Shown one piece after another: positions 8,036 to 21,817 of a DNA stretch of 62,848 nucleotides. Position 1 is the first letter of the stretch; each line of letters begins with the position of its first letter. The DNA is from Delftia acidovorans. Its GTDB lineage: Bacteria; Pseudomonadota; Gammaproteobacteria; Burkholderiales; Burkholderiaceae_C. The stretch is taken from NCBI GenBank assembly GCA_031286585.1, contig JAITUC010000001.1, positions 1 through 62,848 of the forward strand, given 5' to 3'. The position numbers and the translations under genes were made by a program. The notes under the pieces are model-generated. The model worked only from the letters and a program-made list of their open reading frames with translations. It was not told the origin of the DNA and did no database searches.

Positions 8036-9358
8036 ATGACGACGGCAACCGATCCCAGGGTCATCCGCAAGGTGGTGACCTCCGCGCTCATCGGCGCAAC
8101 CATCGAGTGGTATGACTTCTTCCTGTACGGCGTGGTCGCCGGCATCGTGTTCAGCAAGCTGTACTTTCCCAGCGACGATCCGCTGATCTCCACGCTGCTG
8201 GCCTACACCACCTTTGCCGTGGGCTTCGTCACGCGGCCGCTGGGCGGGGTGATCTTCGGGCACTTCGGCGATCGCGTGGGGCGCAAGAGCATCCTCGTGG
8301 TCACGCTGATGATCATGGGCGTGTCCACCTTCCTGATCGGCCTGCTGCCCACGCATGCGCAGATCGGCGTGGCCGCGCCCATCCTGCTGCTGCTGTTGCG
8401 CGTGGCCCAGGGCATAGGCCTGGGCGGCGAATGGGGCGGCGCCGTGCTCATGGCCTACGAGTACGCGCCCAGGGAAAAGCGCGGCTTCTACGCCTCCCTG
8501 CCCCAGGTGGGCCTGGCGATCGGCCTGTTCATGGCCTCGGGCGTGGTGGCCCTGCTGTCCTGGCTGTGCACCGAAGAGCAATTCATGGCCTGGGGCTGGC
8601 GCATCGCCTTCCTGATCTCGGGACTCATGGTGGCCGTGGGCATGTACATCCGCCTGCATGTGAAGGAGACGCCCGAGTTCGCGGCCGTCAAGGCACGCAA
8701 TGCCGAGACCGCGATTCCCTTCATGGACATGATGCGGCGCTACCCCGGCAATGTGCTCAAGGGCATGGGCGCACGCTATATCGACGGCGTTTTCTTCAAC
8801 GTCTTCGGCGTGTTCTCGATCAGCTACCTGACCTCCACCCTGCAGATCAGCCGCACCGATGCATTGATCGGCGTGATGATCGCGGCCGTGGTGATGTGTT
8901 TGACGATTCCGCTGTTCGGCCGCCTGTCCGACCGCCTGGGCCGTAGCCGAGTGTATCTGTGGGGATCGCTGATCACCGCAGTCTCGGCATTCCCCGCCTT
9001 CTGGCTCATGGCCCATAGCGGCGGCAATGTGCTGCTGATATGGATCGCCATCGTCGTGCCCTTCGGCATTCTCTACGCGGCGGTCTACGGTCCCGAGGCC
9101 GCCCTCTTCTGCGACCTGTTTGACGCCAAGGTGCGCTATACCGGCATTTCCTTCGTCTACCAGTTCTCGGGCATTTTCGCGTCCGGCATCACGCCCATCA
9201 TTGCGACGGCGCTGGTCAAGACGGCGGGCGGCAGCCCCTGGCTGGTGTGCCTGTATGTGGTGTTTGCGGGAGCGGTATCGGCCTGGTGCGCCTGGGCGAT
9301 CGGGCGGGAGGGACGCAGGCATGACAGCTTTGCCAACATGAACCCCTTGGCCAGATAG
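8036..9358 (+). CDS. MFS transporter, metabolite:H+ symporter (MHS) family
   Basis: A 440-residue twelve-helix proton symporter. The N-terminus SALIGATIEWYDFFLYG and the loop GHFGDRVGRKS between helices 2 and 3 are signatures of the MHS group (ShiA, ProP, KgtP, CitA relatives). CAGGAGACAGC precedes the ATG. It lies 48 bases after the GMC oxidoreductase on the same strand and is probably co-transcribed, giving that locus a second uptake route. The substrate is likely a carboxylate or betaine-like compound; this is inferred only. Confidence 0.88.
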   Translation: MTTATDPRVIRKVVTSALIGATIEWYDFFLYGVVAGIVFSKLYFPSDDPLISTLLAYTTFAVGFVTRPLGGVIFGHFGDRVGRKSILVVTLMIMGVSTFLIGLLPTHAQIGVAAPILLLLLRVAQGIGLGGEWGGAVLMAYEYAPREKRGFYASLPQVGLAIGLFMASGVVALLSWLCTEEQFMAWGWRIAFLISGLMVAVGMYIRLHVKETPEFAAVKARNAETAIPFMDMMRRYPGNVLKGMGARYIDGVFFNVFGVFSISYLTSTLQISRTDALIGVMIAAVVMCLTIPLFGRLSDRLGRSRVYLWGSLITAVSAFPAFWLMAHSGGNVLLIWIAIVVPFGILYAAVYGPEAALFCDLFDAKVRYTGISFVYQFSGIFASGITPIIATALVKTAGGSPWLVCLYVVFAGAVSAWCAWAIGREGRRHDSFANMNPLAR

Positions 9359-9411
9359 TCATACACTCTTGCGCCAGTCCATACTGAACCGTGACCCCAA
9401 GATCAAGAGCA

Positions 9412-9440
9412 AAGCTGCCCAACGGGCAGCTTTCTGCATT
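9412..9440 (+). terminator. Terminator after the MHS transporter
   Basis: Perfect 10-bp stem AAAGCTGCCC/GGGCAGCTTT with an AAC loop, followed by CTG. The T tract is short but is part of the stem end. It separates the transporter from the acyltransferase gene. Confidence 0.65.
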
Positions 9441-9597
9441 GGCCAGGAGATTGCAGCCACCGGGTCTCCGTGGAGCCGTCTTGGTTTAGGATGGCGCCAA
9501 TCCGCATGGCAGAAGATTTCTGCAGATTTCACCCCCCCCATATCGCAACCGCATGCCAGTCAGGCATGCATGCACTTTCAGGCTTCACCTTGGCTGC

Positions 9598-10722
9598 ATG
9601 ATCTATAAAAACATACAAATACTGCGATTCATTGCCGCCTTTCTCGTGGTTCTGCACCACACGCTTCCTCCCAATGTGCATCCGGCCCACTACGCCAACA
9701 TTCCGGCGTGGATCACCGAGATTTCCGTCTACGGCTTCGCCGGTGTCGATATCTTCTTCGTCATCAGCGGCTTCATCATGGCCGAGACCACGCGCCCCAT
9801 GCAGCCCGGAGCGGGCTCGGCATCCAGCTTTGTCTTCCGGCGCTTTCTGAGAATCTACAGCGGCTACTGGCCCGCCTTCCTGCTGGTGCTTTTTCTCAGC
9901 ATCTGGCTTGGCATCTTCAACGGGCCCGAAATCAGCCGCTGGAAGTCATTTCTGTTGCTGCCCCAGGAGTTCTATCTGCTCAATGTATCCTGGACGCTGA
10001 CCTATGAGCTGTATTTCTATCTGTTGATTGGTGCCATGCTCTGCTTCACAAGAAAGGGGGCCGTTCCGGTATTTCTTGGGTTACTGGTTTCATTTGTGGT
10101 GATCGTAGCCGTGCAATTCAACCTGGGGGTTTATCGATCGGCAACACCCAGGGAAAACAATTTCCTCTTCAATATTTTTCTGACATCTCCGCTGATCATC
10201 GAATTCATTGCCGGTTTTCTACTGAGCGAGTGGATTCACAGAAAGCCTCGGCAGTCGATTGCAGCCTGGTCTCTATTCACCGTCATTGCACTGTGCGCGA
10301 GCATCTGGGCACAGAAATACGGCGGTCTCCAGGGTGTTGGCATGGCCGCCTTTCTCTACTATCCGGAACGGGTCATGCTGTTTGGCAGCGCCTCCGTGGG
10401 GCTGGTGGCACTGGCCGCATTGCTGCCCTCGTCCGGCAGCCAGTTGAGCCGCTTCTTTTGCACGCTGGGCGATGCCTCCTATGCGCTGTACCTGCTGCAC
10501 ATTCCCTTGCTAGTGATTCTCTACGGCCTGCTGTTTCCCAAGATCCCGGGCCTGCTGTGGATAGGGGGCGGAAAGCTTTCGCTGCTGGTCTATCTGGTGT
10601 CGGTCGTGGCCTGTTCCTTGCTCTACTTCAAATTCATCGAGAATCCGCTGCATAAAATCTCGAGAAAAGCGTCTGACAGGCTGCTGCTCGGCGCCGCATC
10701 CTCCAGGACATGTGCCGTTTGA
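9598..10722 (+). CDS. Acyltransferase 3 family membrane protein (OafA/YrhL-like)
   Basis: A 374-residue integral membrane acyltransferase with about ten helices. The N-terminus IQILRFIAAFLVVLHH carries the catalytic His of the family; FVISGFIMAE and RFLRIYSGYW follow. It probably O-acetylates a surface polysaccharide or lipid. There is no C-terminal SGNH domain. The start at 9598 has no clear Shine-Dalgarno; an upstream ATG at 9553 would add 15 hydrophilic residues. Base composition is visibly more AT-rich than the neighbours and codons ending in A or T are common, which suggests acquisition by transfer. A run of eight Cs lies at 9532-9539, upstream of the start. Confidence 0.85.
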   Translation: MIYKNIQILRFIAAFLVVLHHTLPPNVHPAHYANIPAWITEISVYGFAGVDIFFVISGFIMAETTRPMQPGAGSASSFVFRRFLRIYSGYWPAFLLVLFLSIWLGIFNGPEISRWKSFLLLPQEFYLLNVSWTLTYELYFYLLIGAMLCFTRKGAVPVFLGLLVSFVVIVAVQFNLGVYRSATPRENNFLFNIFLTSPLIIEFIAGFLLSEWIHRKPRQSIAAWSLFTVIALCASIWAQKYGGLQGVGMAAFLYYPERVMLFGSASVGLVALAALLPSSGSQLSRFFCTLGDASYALYLLHIPLLVILYGLLFPKIPGLLWIGGGKLSLLVYLVSVVACSLLYFKFIENPLHKISRKASDRLLLGAASSRTCAV

Positions 10723-10881
10723 GATGCTCCGCCATCTGGGTCCCTCAAGCGGTCATTACATCCTTCCGCCAAAGCCTCCGGGATTTTCCAAGAGATCTCC
10801 CGAAACCGGTGGCTTTCGTTGAAAATCCATTCCCGGTGAAATTATTCAAAAACTTCGCCGTTCACCCAAAGAGAGGGACTC

Positions 10882-11742
10882 ATGTTCAAAAAAGTACTGG
10901 CTGCGGCCACCTTGCTGGGCTGCGGCCTGGCGCACGCATTCATGCCCAGCAATGGCACCTGGGTCGTGACCTCCGAGCTCAACGGCAAGCCGGGCCGCGG
11001 GCTGGCCATCGATGCGCAGAACGGCACCCTGGTCATGCAGATGTATGCCTATGAACCCAGCGGCCAGCCCAGCTTCTACATGACCTCGGGCGCACTGACC
11101 AACAACCGATTTTCAGCGCCGCTGATGCGCTACAAGGGTGGCCGCTATCTGGGCAGCGGCCCGCTGTCGGGTGCCGAAGACCGGAATATGGGCCAGGTCA
11201 GCATGCGATTCACCAGCGGCGTTTCGGGATTCATCACGCTGCCCGGCGAGCAGGAAGTGGCGATTTCGCGTTTCAACTTCGGTTACCCCGCCGTGGCATC
11301 CAGCCTGCGGGGCATCTGGACCATGACCTCGATCGGTTCCGAGGGGCTTCAGACCCTGGGCGTGGAATTGACACGCCAGACCAGCGCCACCTCCAACGGC
11401 AACGGCCTCATGACCAGCGGGGACGGCCTGTTCGGCTGCGAGCACCAGATCCGCGGCGCACTGGCGGGCGAAACGCTGTGTGTGTGGATCAACAGCTCTG
11501 GCCAGATCCTGCGCAGCTACCGCTTCGTCTACAGCGTCAATGATGGCGAGGGCACGTCCAGCACCAATGGCAACCGCCCCAACCAGCGCCTGGTCATCAA
11601 GCGGCTGACCACTCCCCAAGACGTGGGCACGGGCATCGTCTACGAGAATTCGGTGCCTGCAGAGCCTGTGTACACCGCGCTGCACGAGCACATCGAGAAC
11701 CTGTCCTTCAACGCCACCCCTCTGCCCGCAGAGCAGGAGTGA
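10882..11742 (+). CDS. Secreted protein of unknown function
   Basis: A 286-residue protein with a clear Sec signal peptide (MFKKVLAAATLLGCGLAHA, cleavage near residue 19). I do not recognise the mature part. It appears to have two related beta-rich units: NGTWVVTSELNGKPGRG at about 24 and RGIWTMTSIGSEGLQTLG at about 145, each a G-x-W start followed by a Gly-rich turn. Two cysteines in the second unit (FGCEH and TLCVW) could form a disulfide in the periplasm. The gene stands alone on its strand and ends 22 bases before the convergent LysR gene. Weak resemblance to lipocalin-like W-repeat proteins is only an impression. Confidence 0.6.
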   Translation: MFKKVLAAATLLGCGLAHAFMPSNGTWVVTSELNGKPGRGLAIDAQNGTLVMQMYAYEPSGQPSFYMTSGALTNNRFSAPLMRYKGGRYLGSGPLSGAEDRNMGQVSMRFTSGVSGFITLPGEQEVAISRFNFGYPAVASSLRGIWTMTSIGSEGLQTLGVELTRQTSATSNGNGLMTSGDGLFGCEHQIRGALAGETLCVWINSSGQILRSYRFVYSVNDGEGTSSTNGNRPNQRLVIKRLTTPQDVGTGIVYENSVPAEPVYTALHEHIENLSFNATPLPAEQE

Positions 11743-11764
11743 TGCCCCCGCTGCCGGCGACCTC

Positions 11765-12730
11765 TCAGGGCAGCGCCGGCAGTTGCTCCGCATGCCGCAG
11801 GTCCACATGCGCCTGCAGGAAGTCGAGCACGGCGCGCGTGCGCGGGGGCAGGCGGTCGGGCTTGCCCAGGTAGACGGCGTGGATAGGCTCCAGGTCGCCC
11901 GTGTTGAATTCCTCCAGCACGGGCACCAGCCGGCCGGCGAGCACGTCGGCCCAGGCGTGGTACAGCGACAGGCGGGCCAGGCCCGTGCCATGCAGCGCCA
12001 GCTCGCGCATCACATCGCCGTCGTTGACGCGCACCACCTCCCCGATATCGACGGCCACGCGCAGGCCGTCCACCAGGAACGGCCAGTGCGGTATGGCGCG
12101 CTGGTAGCTCCAGCCCAGGCGCACATGCTGGCCCAGCTCGTCGGGATGCCGGGGCCTGCCCATGCGGGCCAGGTACTCCGGCGAAGCCAGGATGACCTGC
12201 CGCGTGTGGCCCAGCAGCCGTGCGACCATGTCCGAGGGCGGAAGCTGACCCCAGCGCACGGCGATGTCGGTGCCAGCCTCGACCAGGTCCACGATCTGGT
12301 CCGTGAAGCTCAGTTCCAGGCTCAGGCCGGGATGGCGCTGCAGCAATTGCGGCACCAGGGGCACGAGCAGCATTTTTCCGGTCGATGAGCTGGTGTTGAT
12401 GCGCACCAGGCCGCGCGGTTCGCTGCGCACGGCCACGCAGGCCTCCAGTTCCTCCAGGTCGGCCAGCACGCGCTTGCCGCGCTCGAACAGCTGGCAGCCT
12501 TCGGGCGTGAGATGCAGGCGCCGCGTGCTGCGCTGCAGCAGCTGCACGCCCAGGCGCGCCTCCAGCCGCGACATGCTCTTGCTGACGGCCGAGGGCGAGA
12601 TGCCCAGGTGGCGCGCAGCGGCCGAGAGGCTGCCGCGCTCGGCGACAAGGATCAGCATTTCCAGCTCGGCAAAGCGGTTGGCCTCGGTGCTGCCTGTATC
12701 GATGGCCGTGAGTGGGGCAAGTGCGGGCAT
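11765..12730 (-). CDS. LysR-family transcriptional regulator
   Basis: A 321-residue LTTR. The helix-turn-helix spans about residues 20-70 (ERGSLSAAARHLGISPSAVS), followed by the co-inducer-binding domain (IRLT-like LVRINTSSSTGK onwards). AGGAGACGCC precedes the ATG at 12730; an upstream in-frame Met lacks a ribosome site. It is divergent from an MFS gene 129 bp away and most likely controls it, as is common for LysR/efflux pairs. Confidence 0.88.
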   Translation of the reverse strand: MPALAPLTAIDTGSTEANRFAELEMLILVAERGSLSAAARHLGISPSAVSKSMSRLEARLGVQLLQRSTRRLHLTPEGCQLFERGKRVLADLEELEACVAVRSEPRGLVRINTSSSTGKMLLVPLVPQLLQRHPGLSLELSFTDQIVDLVEAGTDIAVRWGQLPPSDMVARLLGHTRQVILASPEYLARMGRPRHPDELGQHVRLGWSYQRAIPHWPFLVDGLRVAVDIGEVVRVNDGDVMRELALHGTGLARLSLYHAWADVLAGRLVPVLEEFNTGDLEPIHAVYLGKPDRLPPRTRAVLDFLQAHVDLRHAEQLPALP

Positions 12731-12756
12731 GGCGTCTCCTGAAAAGAGGTCATCTA

Positions 12757-12769
12757 TTCCACATGGGAA
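12757..12769. promoter_or_regulatory. Candidate LysR binding dyad
   Basis: TTCC-ACATG-GGAA lies midway in the LysR/MFS divergent spacer, and TTCC(A/T) recurs at 12779 and 12787. LysR sites are typically imperfect dyads of about this size. Assignment is by position only. Confidence 0.35.
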
Positions 12770-12859
12770 CAGATCCGTTTCCATTATTCCATCTACACAA
12801 AGGTATGTTGCAGTGCGACATTACTGGACATCAAACCAAGGATCACAAGGAATCCGTCC

Positions 12860-14038
12860 ATGCCTCTTTCCCTACTCGCCCTGGCGGCCGGTGCCTTTGG
12901 CATCGGCACCACGGAATTCATCATCATGGGCCTGCTGACCCAGGTCAGCCAGGATCTCCACATCAGCATTCCCACGGCGGGCTCGCTGATTTCGGGCTAC
13001 GCCATCGGCGTGGCCGTGGGCGCGCCCGTGCTCACGCTGCTGACGCGCCAATGGCCGCGCAAGCGCCTGCTGCTGGCGCTGATGCTGATCTTCATTGCCG
13101 GCAACCTGGCCGCCGCGTTCGCGCCCAGCTATGAATGGCTGATGTCGGCGCGCGTGCTGACCTCGCTGACCCACGGCACCTTCTTCGGCGTGGGCGCCGT
13201 GGTGGCCACGGGCCTGGTGCCGGTGGACAAGAAGGCGTCGGCGATTGCGCTGATGTTCTCGGGCCTGACCCTGGCCACCCTGCTGGGCGTGCCTGCCGGC
13301 GCCTGGATCGGCCAGATGTTCGGCTGGCGCAGCGCCTTCCTGGCCGTGGCCGTGATCGGCGTGCTGGCCTTTGCCATCCTGGCCGCCTTCGTGCCGCGCG
13401 ACCAGGGCCGCCCCGAGGTCACGCCGCTGGCGCAGGAACTGGCCGTGCTGGCCAACGGACAGGTCTGGCTGGGCCTGGGCATCACGGCCTTCGGCTTTGC
13501 GGGCGTGTTCGCGCTCTACACCTATGTGGAGCCGCTGCTGACCCAGGTGACCCGCATGGGCGACAGCCTGGTGGCGCTGACCCTGCTGCTGTTCGGCGCA
13601 GGCCTGGCCGCAGGCAATCTGCTGGGCGGCAAGCTGGCCGACCGGGGCGTGATGCGCGCCCTGGTGTGGAGCATCGCTGCACTGATGGTGGTGCTGGCGG
13701 CAGGCCGCTGGGCCTTCGGCCATCAGGCCGTGGCCATGGGCTATGTGATCGTGCTGGGCATCGTGGCCTTCGCCACGGTGGCGCCCATGCAGATGCGCGT
13801 GCTGGACCAGGCCGGCCCCCAGGGCGCCAACCTGGTCTCCAGCCTGAACATTGCGGCCTTCAACCTGGGCAATGCCCTGGGTGCCTGGGTCGGCGGCCTG
13901 GCCCTGGCCGGCGGCCTGGGCCTGGTCCACCTGGGCTGGGCCGCCGCCGCGCTGACGGCTGTGGGGCTGGTGCTGGTCTTCTGGAGCAGCCGCCTGCCCG
14001 CATGCTCCGCACGCAGCGCAGGCGTGGCCTGCGCCTGA
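12860..14038 (+). CDS. MFS transporter, DHA1 drug/metabolite efflux type
   Basis: A 392-residue twelve-helix transporter beginning LALAAGAFGIGTTEFIIMGLL, typical of the DHA1 branch containing AraJ, PbuE and chloramphenicol-type exporters. ARVLTSLTHGTFFGVGAVVA corresponds to motif C-like helix 4-5. It probably exports a small compound. It is divergent from the LysR gene and ends three bases before the convergent uvrA-like gene, so the two transcripts may overlap. Confidence 0.87.
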   Translation: MPLSLLALAAGAFGIGTTEFIIMGLLTQVSQDLHISIPTAGSLISGYAIGVAVGAPVLTLLTRQWPRKRLLLALMLIFIAGNLAAAFAPSYEWLMSARVLTSLTHGTFFGVGAVVATGLVPVDKKASAIALMFSGLTLATLLGVPAGAWIGQMFGWRSAFLAVAVIGVLAFAILAAFVPRDQGRPEVTPLAQELAVLANGQVWLGLGITAFGFAGVFALYTYVEPLLTQVTRMGDSLVALTLLLFGAGLAAGNLLGGKLADRGVMRALVWSIAALMVVLAAGRWAFGHQAVAMGYVIVLGIVAFATVAPMQMRVLDQAGPQGANLVSSLNIAAFNLGNALGAWVGGLALAGGLGLVHLGWAAAALTAVGLVLVFWSSRLPACSARSAGVACA

Positions 14039-14041
14039 GGC

Positions 14042-20005
<5,964 letters not shown>

Positions 20006-20136
20006 GGGTGTTCTGTGGTCAGTGGGAGCCAAACATTCTAGGCAGTCCATGCGTCAGGCATCAGACGCTTCTCAATACCTGTATTTTCATACAGGTTAAA
20101 CAAAAAGACACCCCCTCAACGCATCCACGCGACCAT

Positions 20137-20161
20137 AAAAAACCCCGGAACCAGTCCGGGG
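20137..20161 (-). terminator. Terminator after the porin-linked small gene
   Basis: On the minus strand CCCCGGA-CTGGT-TCCGGGG runs into TTTTTT. It lies 22 bases after the small-gene stop and 132 bases before the UvrA start, so it closes the porin/small-gene unit. Confidence 0.8.
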
Positions 20162-20182
20162 CTCGTGCCTCTTGCCGAGGGC

Positions 20183-20302
20183 TTACTTGGCCATCTGCAC
20201 GGAGGCAGGCATGGCCTGCTCGCCCGGCACGCCCTTCACCTGGGTGACGGCCAGCAGCGAGACGACGACAAAGGCCAGGCAACCGGCCGCGATGATCCTC
20301 AT
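20183..20302 (-). CDS. 39-residue exported or membrane mini-protein downstream of porin
   Basis: A short reading frame of 39 codons (begins MRIIAAGCLAFVVVSLLAV, ends VQMAK). The ATG is preceded at proper spacing by AAGGA. The first 20 residues are a hydrophobic signal peptide or single membrane helix; the remaining 18 or so residues are polar. It has its own strong terminator at 20137 and lies behind the porin terminator, which supports a real transcript. I recognise no family. It could be a secreted peptide, a porin accessory protein or a membrane-anchored regulator. Confidence 0.6.
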   Translation of the reverse strand: MRIIAAGCLAFVVVSLLAVTQVKGVPGEQAMPASVQMAK

Positions 20303-20343
20303 GGTTTTTTCCTTGATCAGGCTTTGAAAAGACGCGCCCAGAC

Positions 20344-20374
20344 AAAAAGGCCCCGCACCTTTCGGTACGAGGCC
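20344..20374 (-). terminator. Terminator of the porin gene
   Basis: On the minus strand GGCCTCGTACC-GAAA-GGTGCGGGGCC pairs over 11 bp (two G-U pairs) around a GAAA tetraloop and is followed by TTTTTG, 64 bases after the porin stop codon. Confidence 0.8.
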
Positions 20375-20437
20375 TGATGGCAGGCAGGTGCTGATTGGAA
20401 CAGACCTGCTTTGCTCGCGGCTTACGCCGCGCCGCGA

Positions 20438-21421
20438 TCAGAAGGCGTGACGCACGCCCAGCGCGAAAGAGGAGAAGTCCGCGCCCTTCACACCGGTCAT
20501 GTAGTTGGCGCCGGCCTTGTTGTCCACCTTGGTGTAGTAGCCGTAGACCTTGGTGCGCTTGCTCAGGTTGTAGTTGTAGCCCAGGGTCCACTGGTTGGCG
20601 CCGGAGTCGGCAATGTTGCTCCACTTATTGGCGTGGCCCAGGTTCACGTGGAACTCGGAAGCGCCCAGGGTGTACATGCCCGACAGACGGAAGTTGTTGC
20701 GCGTGCCGCGGATCTGCTCGTCGTTGCGCTGGTAGTAGCCACCGACCACGAACTGGCCGAAGGTGTAGGCAGCGCGGAAGGCGGCCTGCTTGTCTTCGTC
20801 CACCTGGCTGTAGCCGGCGCCCAGGGCCAGGGGGCCCACGTCGTAGTTGACGGCCAGGTCATAGCCGTTCTTGCGGGCGGGCGTGGCCTTCTCGTGCATG
20901 GAGACCGAGCCTTCGACCGTCAGGCCACCGATGTTGGGGGTGGTGTAGGAGATCTTGTTGGCGGTGCCCAGGCCGCTGGCGAACCAGACGGGATCGAAGT
21001 ACAGCGCGTCGGACGAGGTACCCGTGTCATGGTTGTGCATGCTCACGTAGTCGGCCGTGGCGAAGTACGAACCGGGGAAGAAGTTGCCCATGCGGATCTT
21101 GCCGAAGCTGCCCGACAGGTTCACTTCGCTCTGACGGCCGAAGGTCAGAGCGCCCGTGGAGGAGGAACCCATGCCGGTGTCGGAAGCGAAACCGCTTTCC
21201 AGCACGAAGCCGGCCTTCAGGCCACCGCCCAGATCTTCGACACCGCGCATGCCCCAACGCGAGGAGTTGTTCTCCATCTTGTTGACGGTCTGGTCACCGA
21301 TCTTTTCGCGTTCGACGGTCGTGTTGATACGGCCATAAATCGTCACGCTGCTTTGCGCCATCACGGTGGTGGAACCCAGCACGGCCAGCACGGCCAGAGC
21401 AACGCGGTTCATCTTGATCAT
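20438..21421 (-). CDS. Outer-membrane porin (Gram-negative porin, beta-proteobacterial type)
   Basis: A 327-residue trimeric general porin. It has a signal peptide ending TTVMA-QSSVTIYGRINTTVE, the usual start of a beta-proteobacterial porin barrel, and the C-terminal Phe (GVRHAF) required by the BAM machinery. NNSSRWGMRGVEDLGGGLKAGFVLE is the family's conserved early barrel. AAGGAG eight bases before ATG 21421 fixes the start. The composition (many A/C-ending optimal codons, strong ribosome site, strong terminator) fits a highly expressed gene. A mini-protein gene follows. Confidence 0.93.
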   Translation of the reverse strand: MIKMNRVALAVLAVLGSTTVMAQSSVTIYGRINTTVEREKIGDQTVNKMENNSSRWGMRGVEDLGGGLKAGFVLESGFASDTGMGSSSTGALTFGRQSEVNLSGSFGKIRMGNFFPGSYFATADYVSMHNHDTGTSSDALYFDPVWFASGLGTANKISYTTPNIGGLTVEGSVSMHEKATPARKNGYDLAVNYDVGPLALGAGYSQVDEDKQAAFRAAYTFGQFVVGGYYQRNDEQIRGTRNNFRLSGMYTLGASEFHVNLGHANKWSNIADSGANQWTLGYNYNLSKRTKVYGYYTKVDNKAGANYMTGVKGADFSSFALGVRHAF

Positions 21422-21619
21422 CTCGGCATCTCCTTGGGATTGTTGAGTGGGTATTCTTGAAATCTCAGGGCCGACTCCGGCTCCAGATCAGTGCCATTTG
21501 CGGCTGCTGCGGATTCTAGGTGCGGGCATGTCAAAAAATGTATGCCCGCCTCTGAAAATGCGCCATCTGATGCTTTGCTGCCACAGGCATGACATGGAAA
21601 ACCATTAGAAGCACCCAAA

Positions 21620-21652
21620 GAAAAAGCCCACGGCAAACCGCCATGGGCTTTC
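21620..21652 (-). terminator. Terminator downstream of the MHS transporter
   Basis: On the minus strand AAAGCCCA...TGGGCTTTTTC forms the outer stem with an inner CGG/CCG pairing and a T tract. It lies about 165 bases after the transporter stop. Confidence 0.7.
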
Positions 21653-21761
21653 ATCAATGCAGAGCCGCAAAACCCCGCCGGATACTGCGCATACCGCATG
21701 CAACCGGCGCGGCCCAACTCAGAGACGCCGAGCAAGAGCCGCCTCGCGGCGATGGCGTCGT

Positions 21762-21812
21762 CCCCCTCCCGCGAAGCGAGAGAGGGGGAAGGCGCGTCAG
21801 CGCCTCAGGGGG
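21762..21812. repeat. REP-like double-hairpin element
   Basis: Two adjacent palindromes, CCCCCTC/GAGGGGG (21762-21788) and AGGCGC-GTCA-GCGCCT (21790-21805), are followed by CAGGGGG. The arrangement beside a stop codon resembles repetitive extragenic palindromes common in Comamonadaceae. Only one copy is in the window, so repetitiveness cannot be confirmed here. Confidence 0.45.
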
Positions 21813-21817
21813 AGCCC

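Larger units (their letters stand above)
21422..21817 (-). other. 396-base spacer between MHS transporter and porin
   Basis: No gene is seen. It contains the terminator of the minus-strand transporter (21620-21652), a REP-like palindromic element next to that transporter's stop (21762-21812), and by position the porin promoter and leader (21422-21600). I could not assign a confident -35/-10 pair. Confidence 0.6.
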
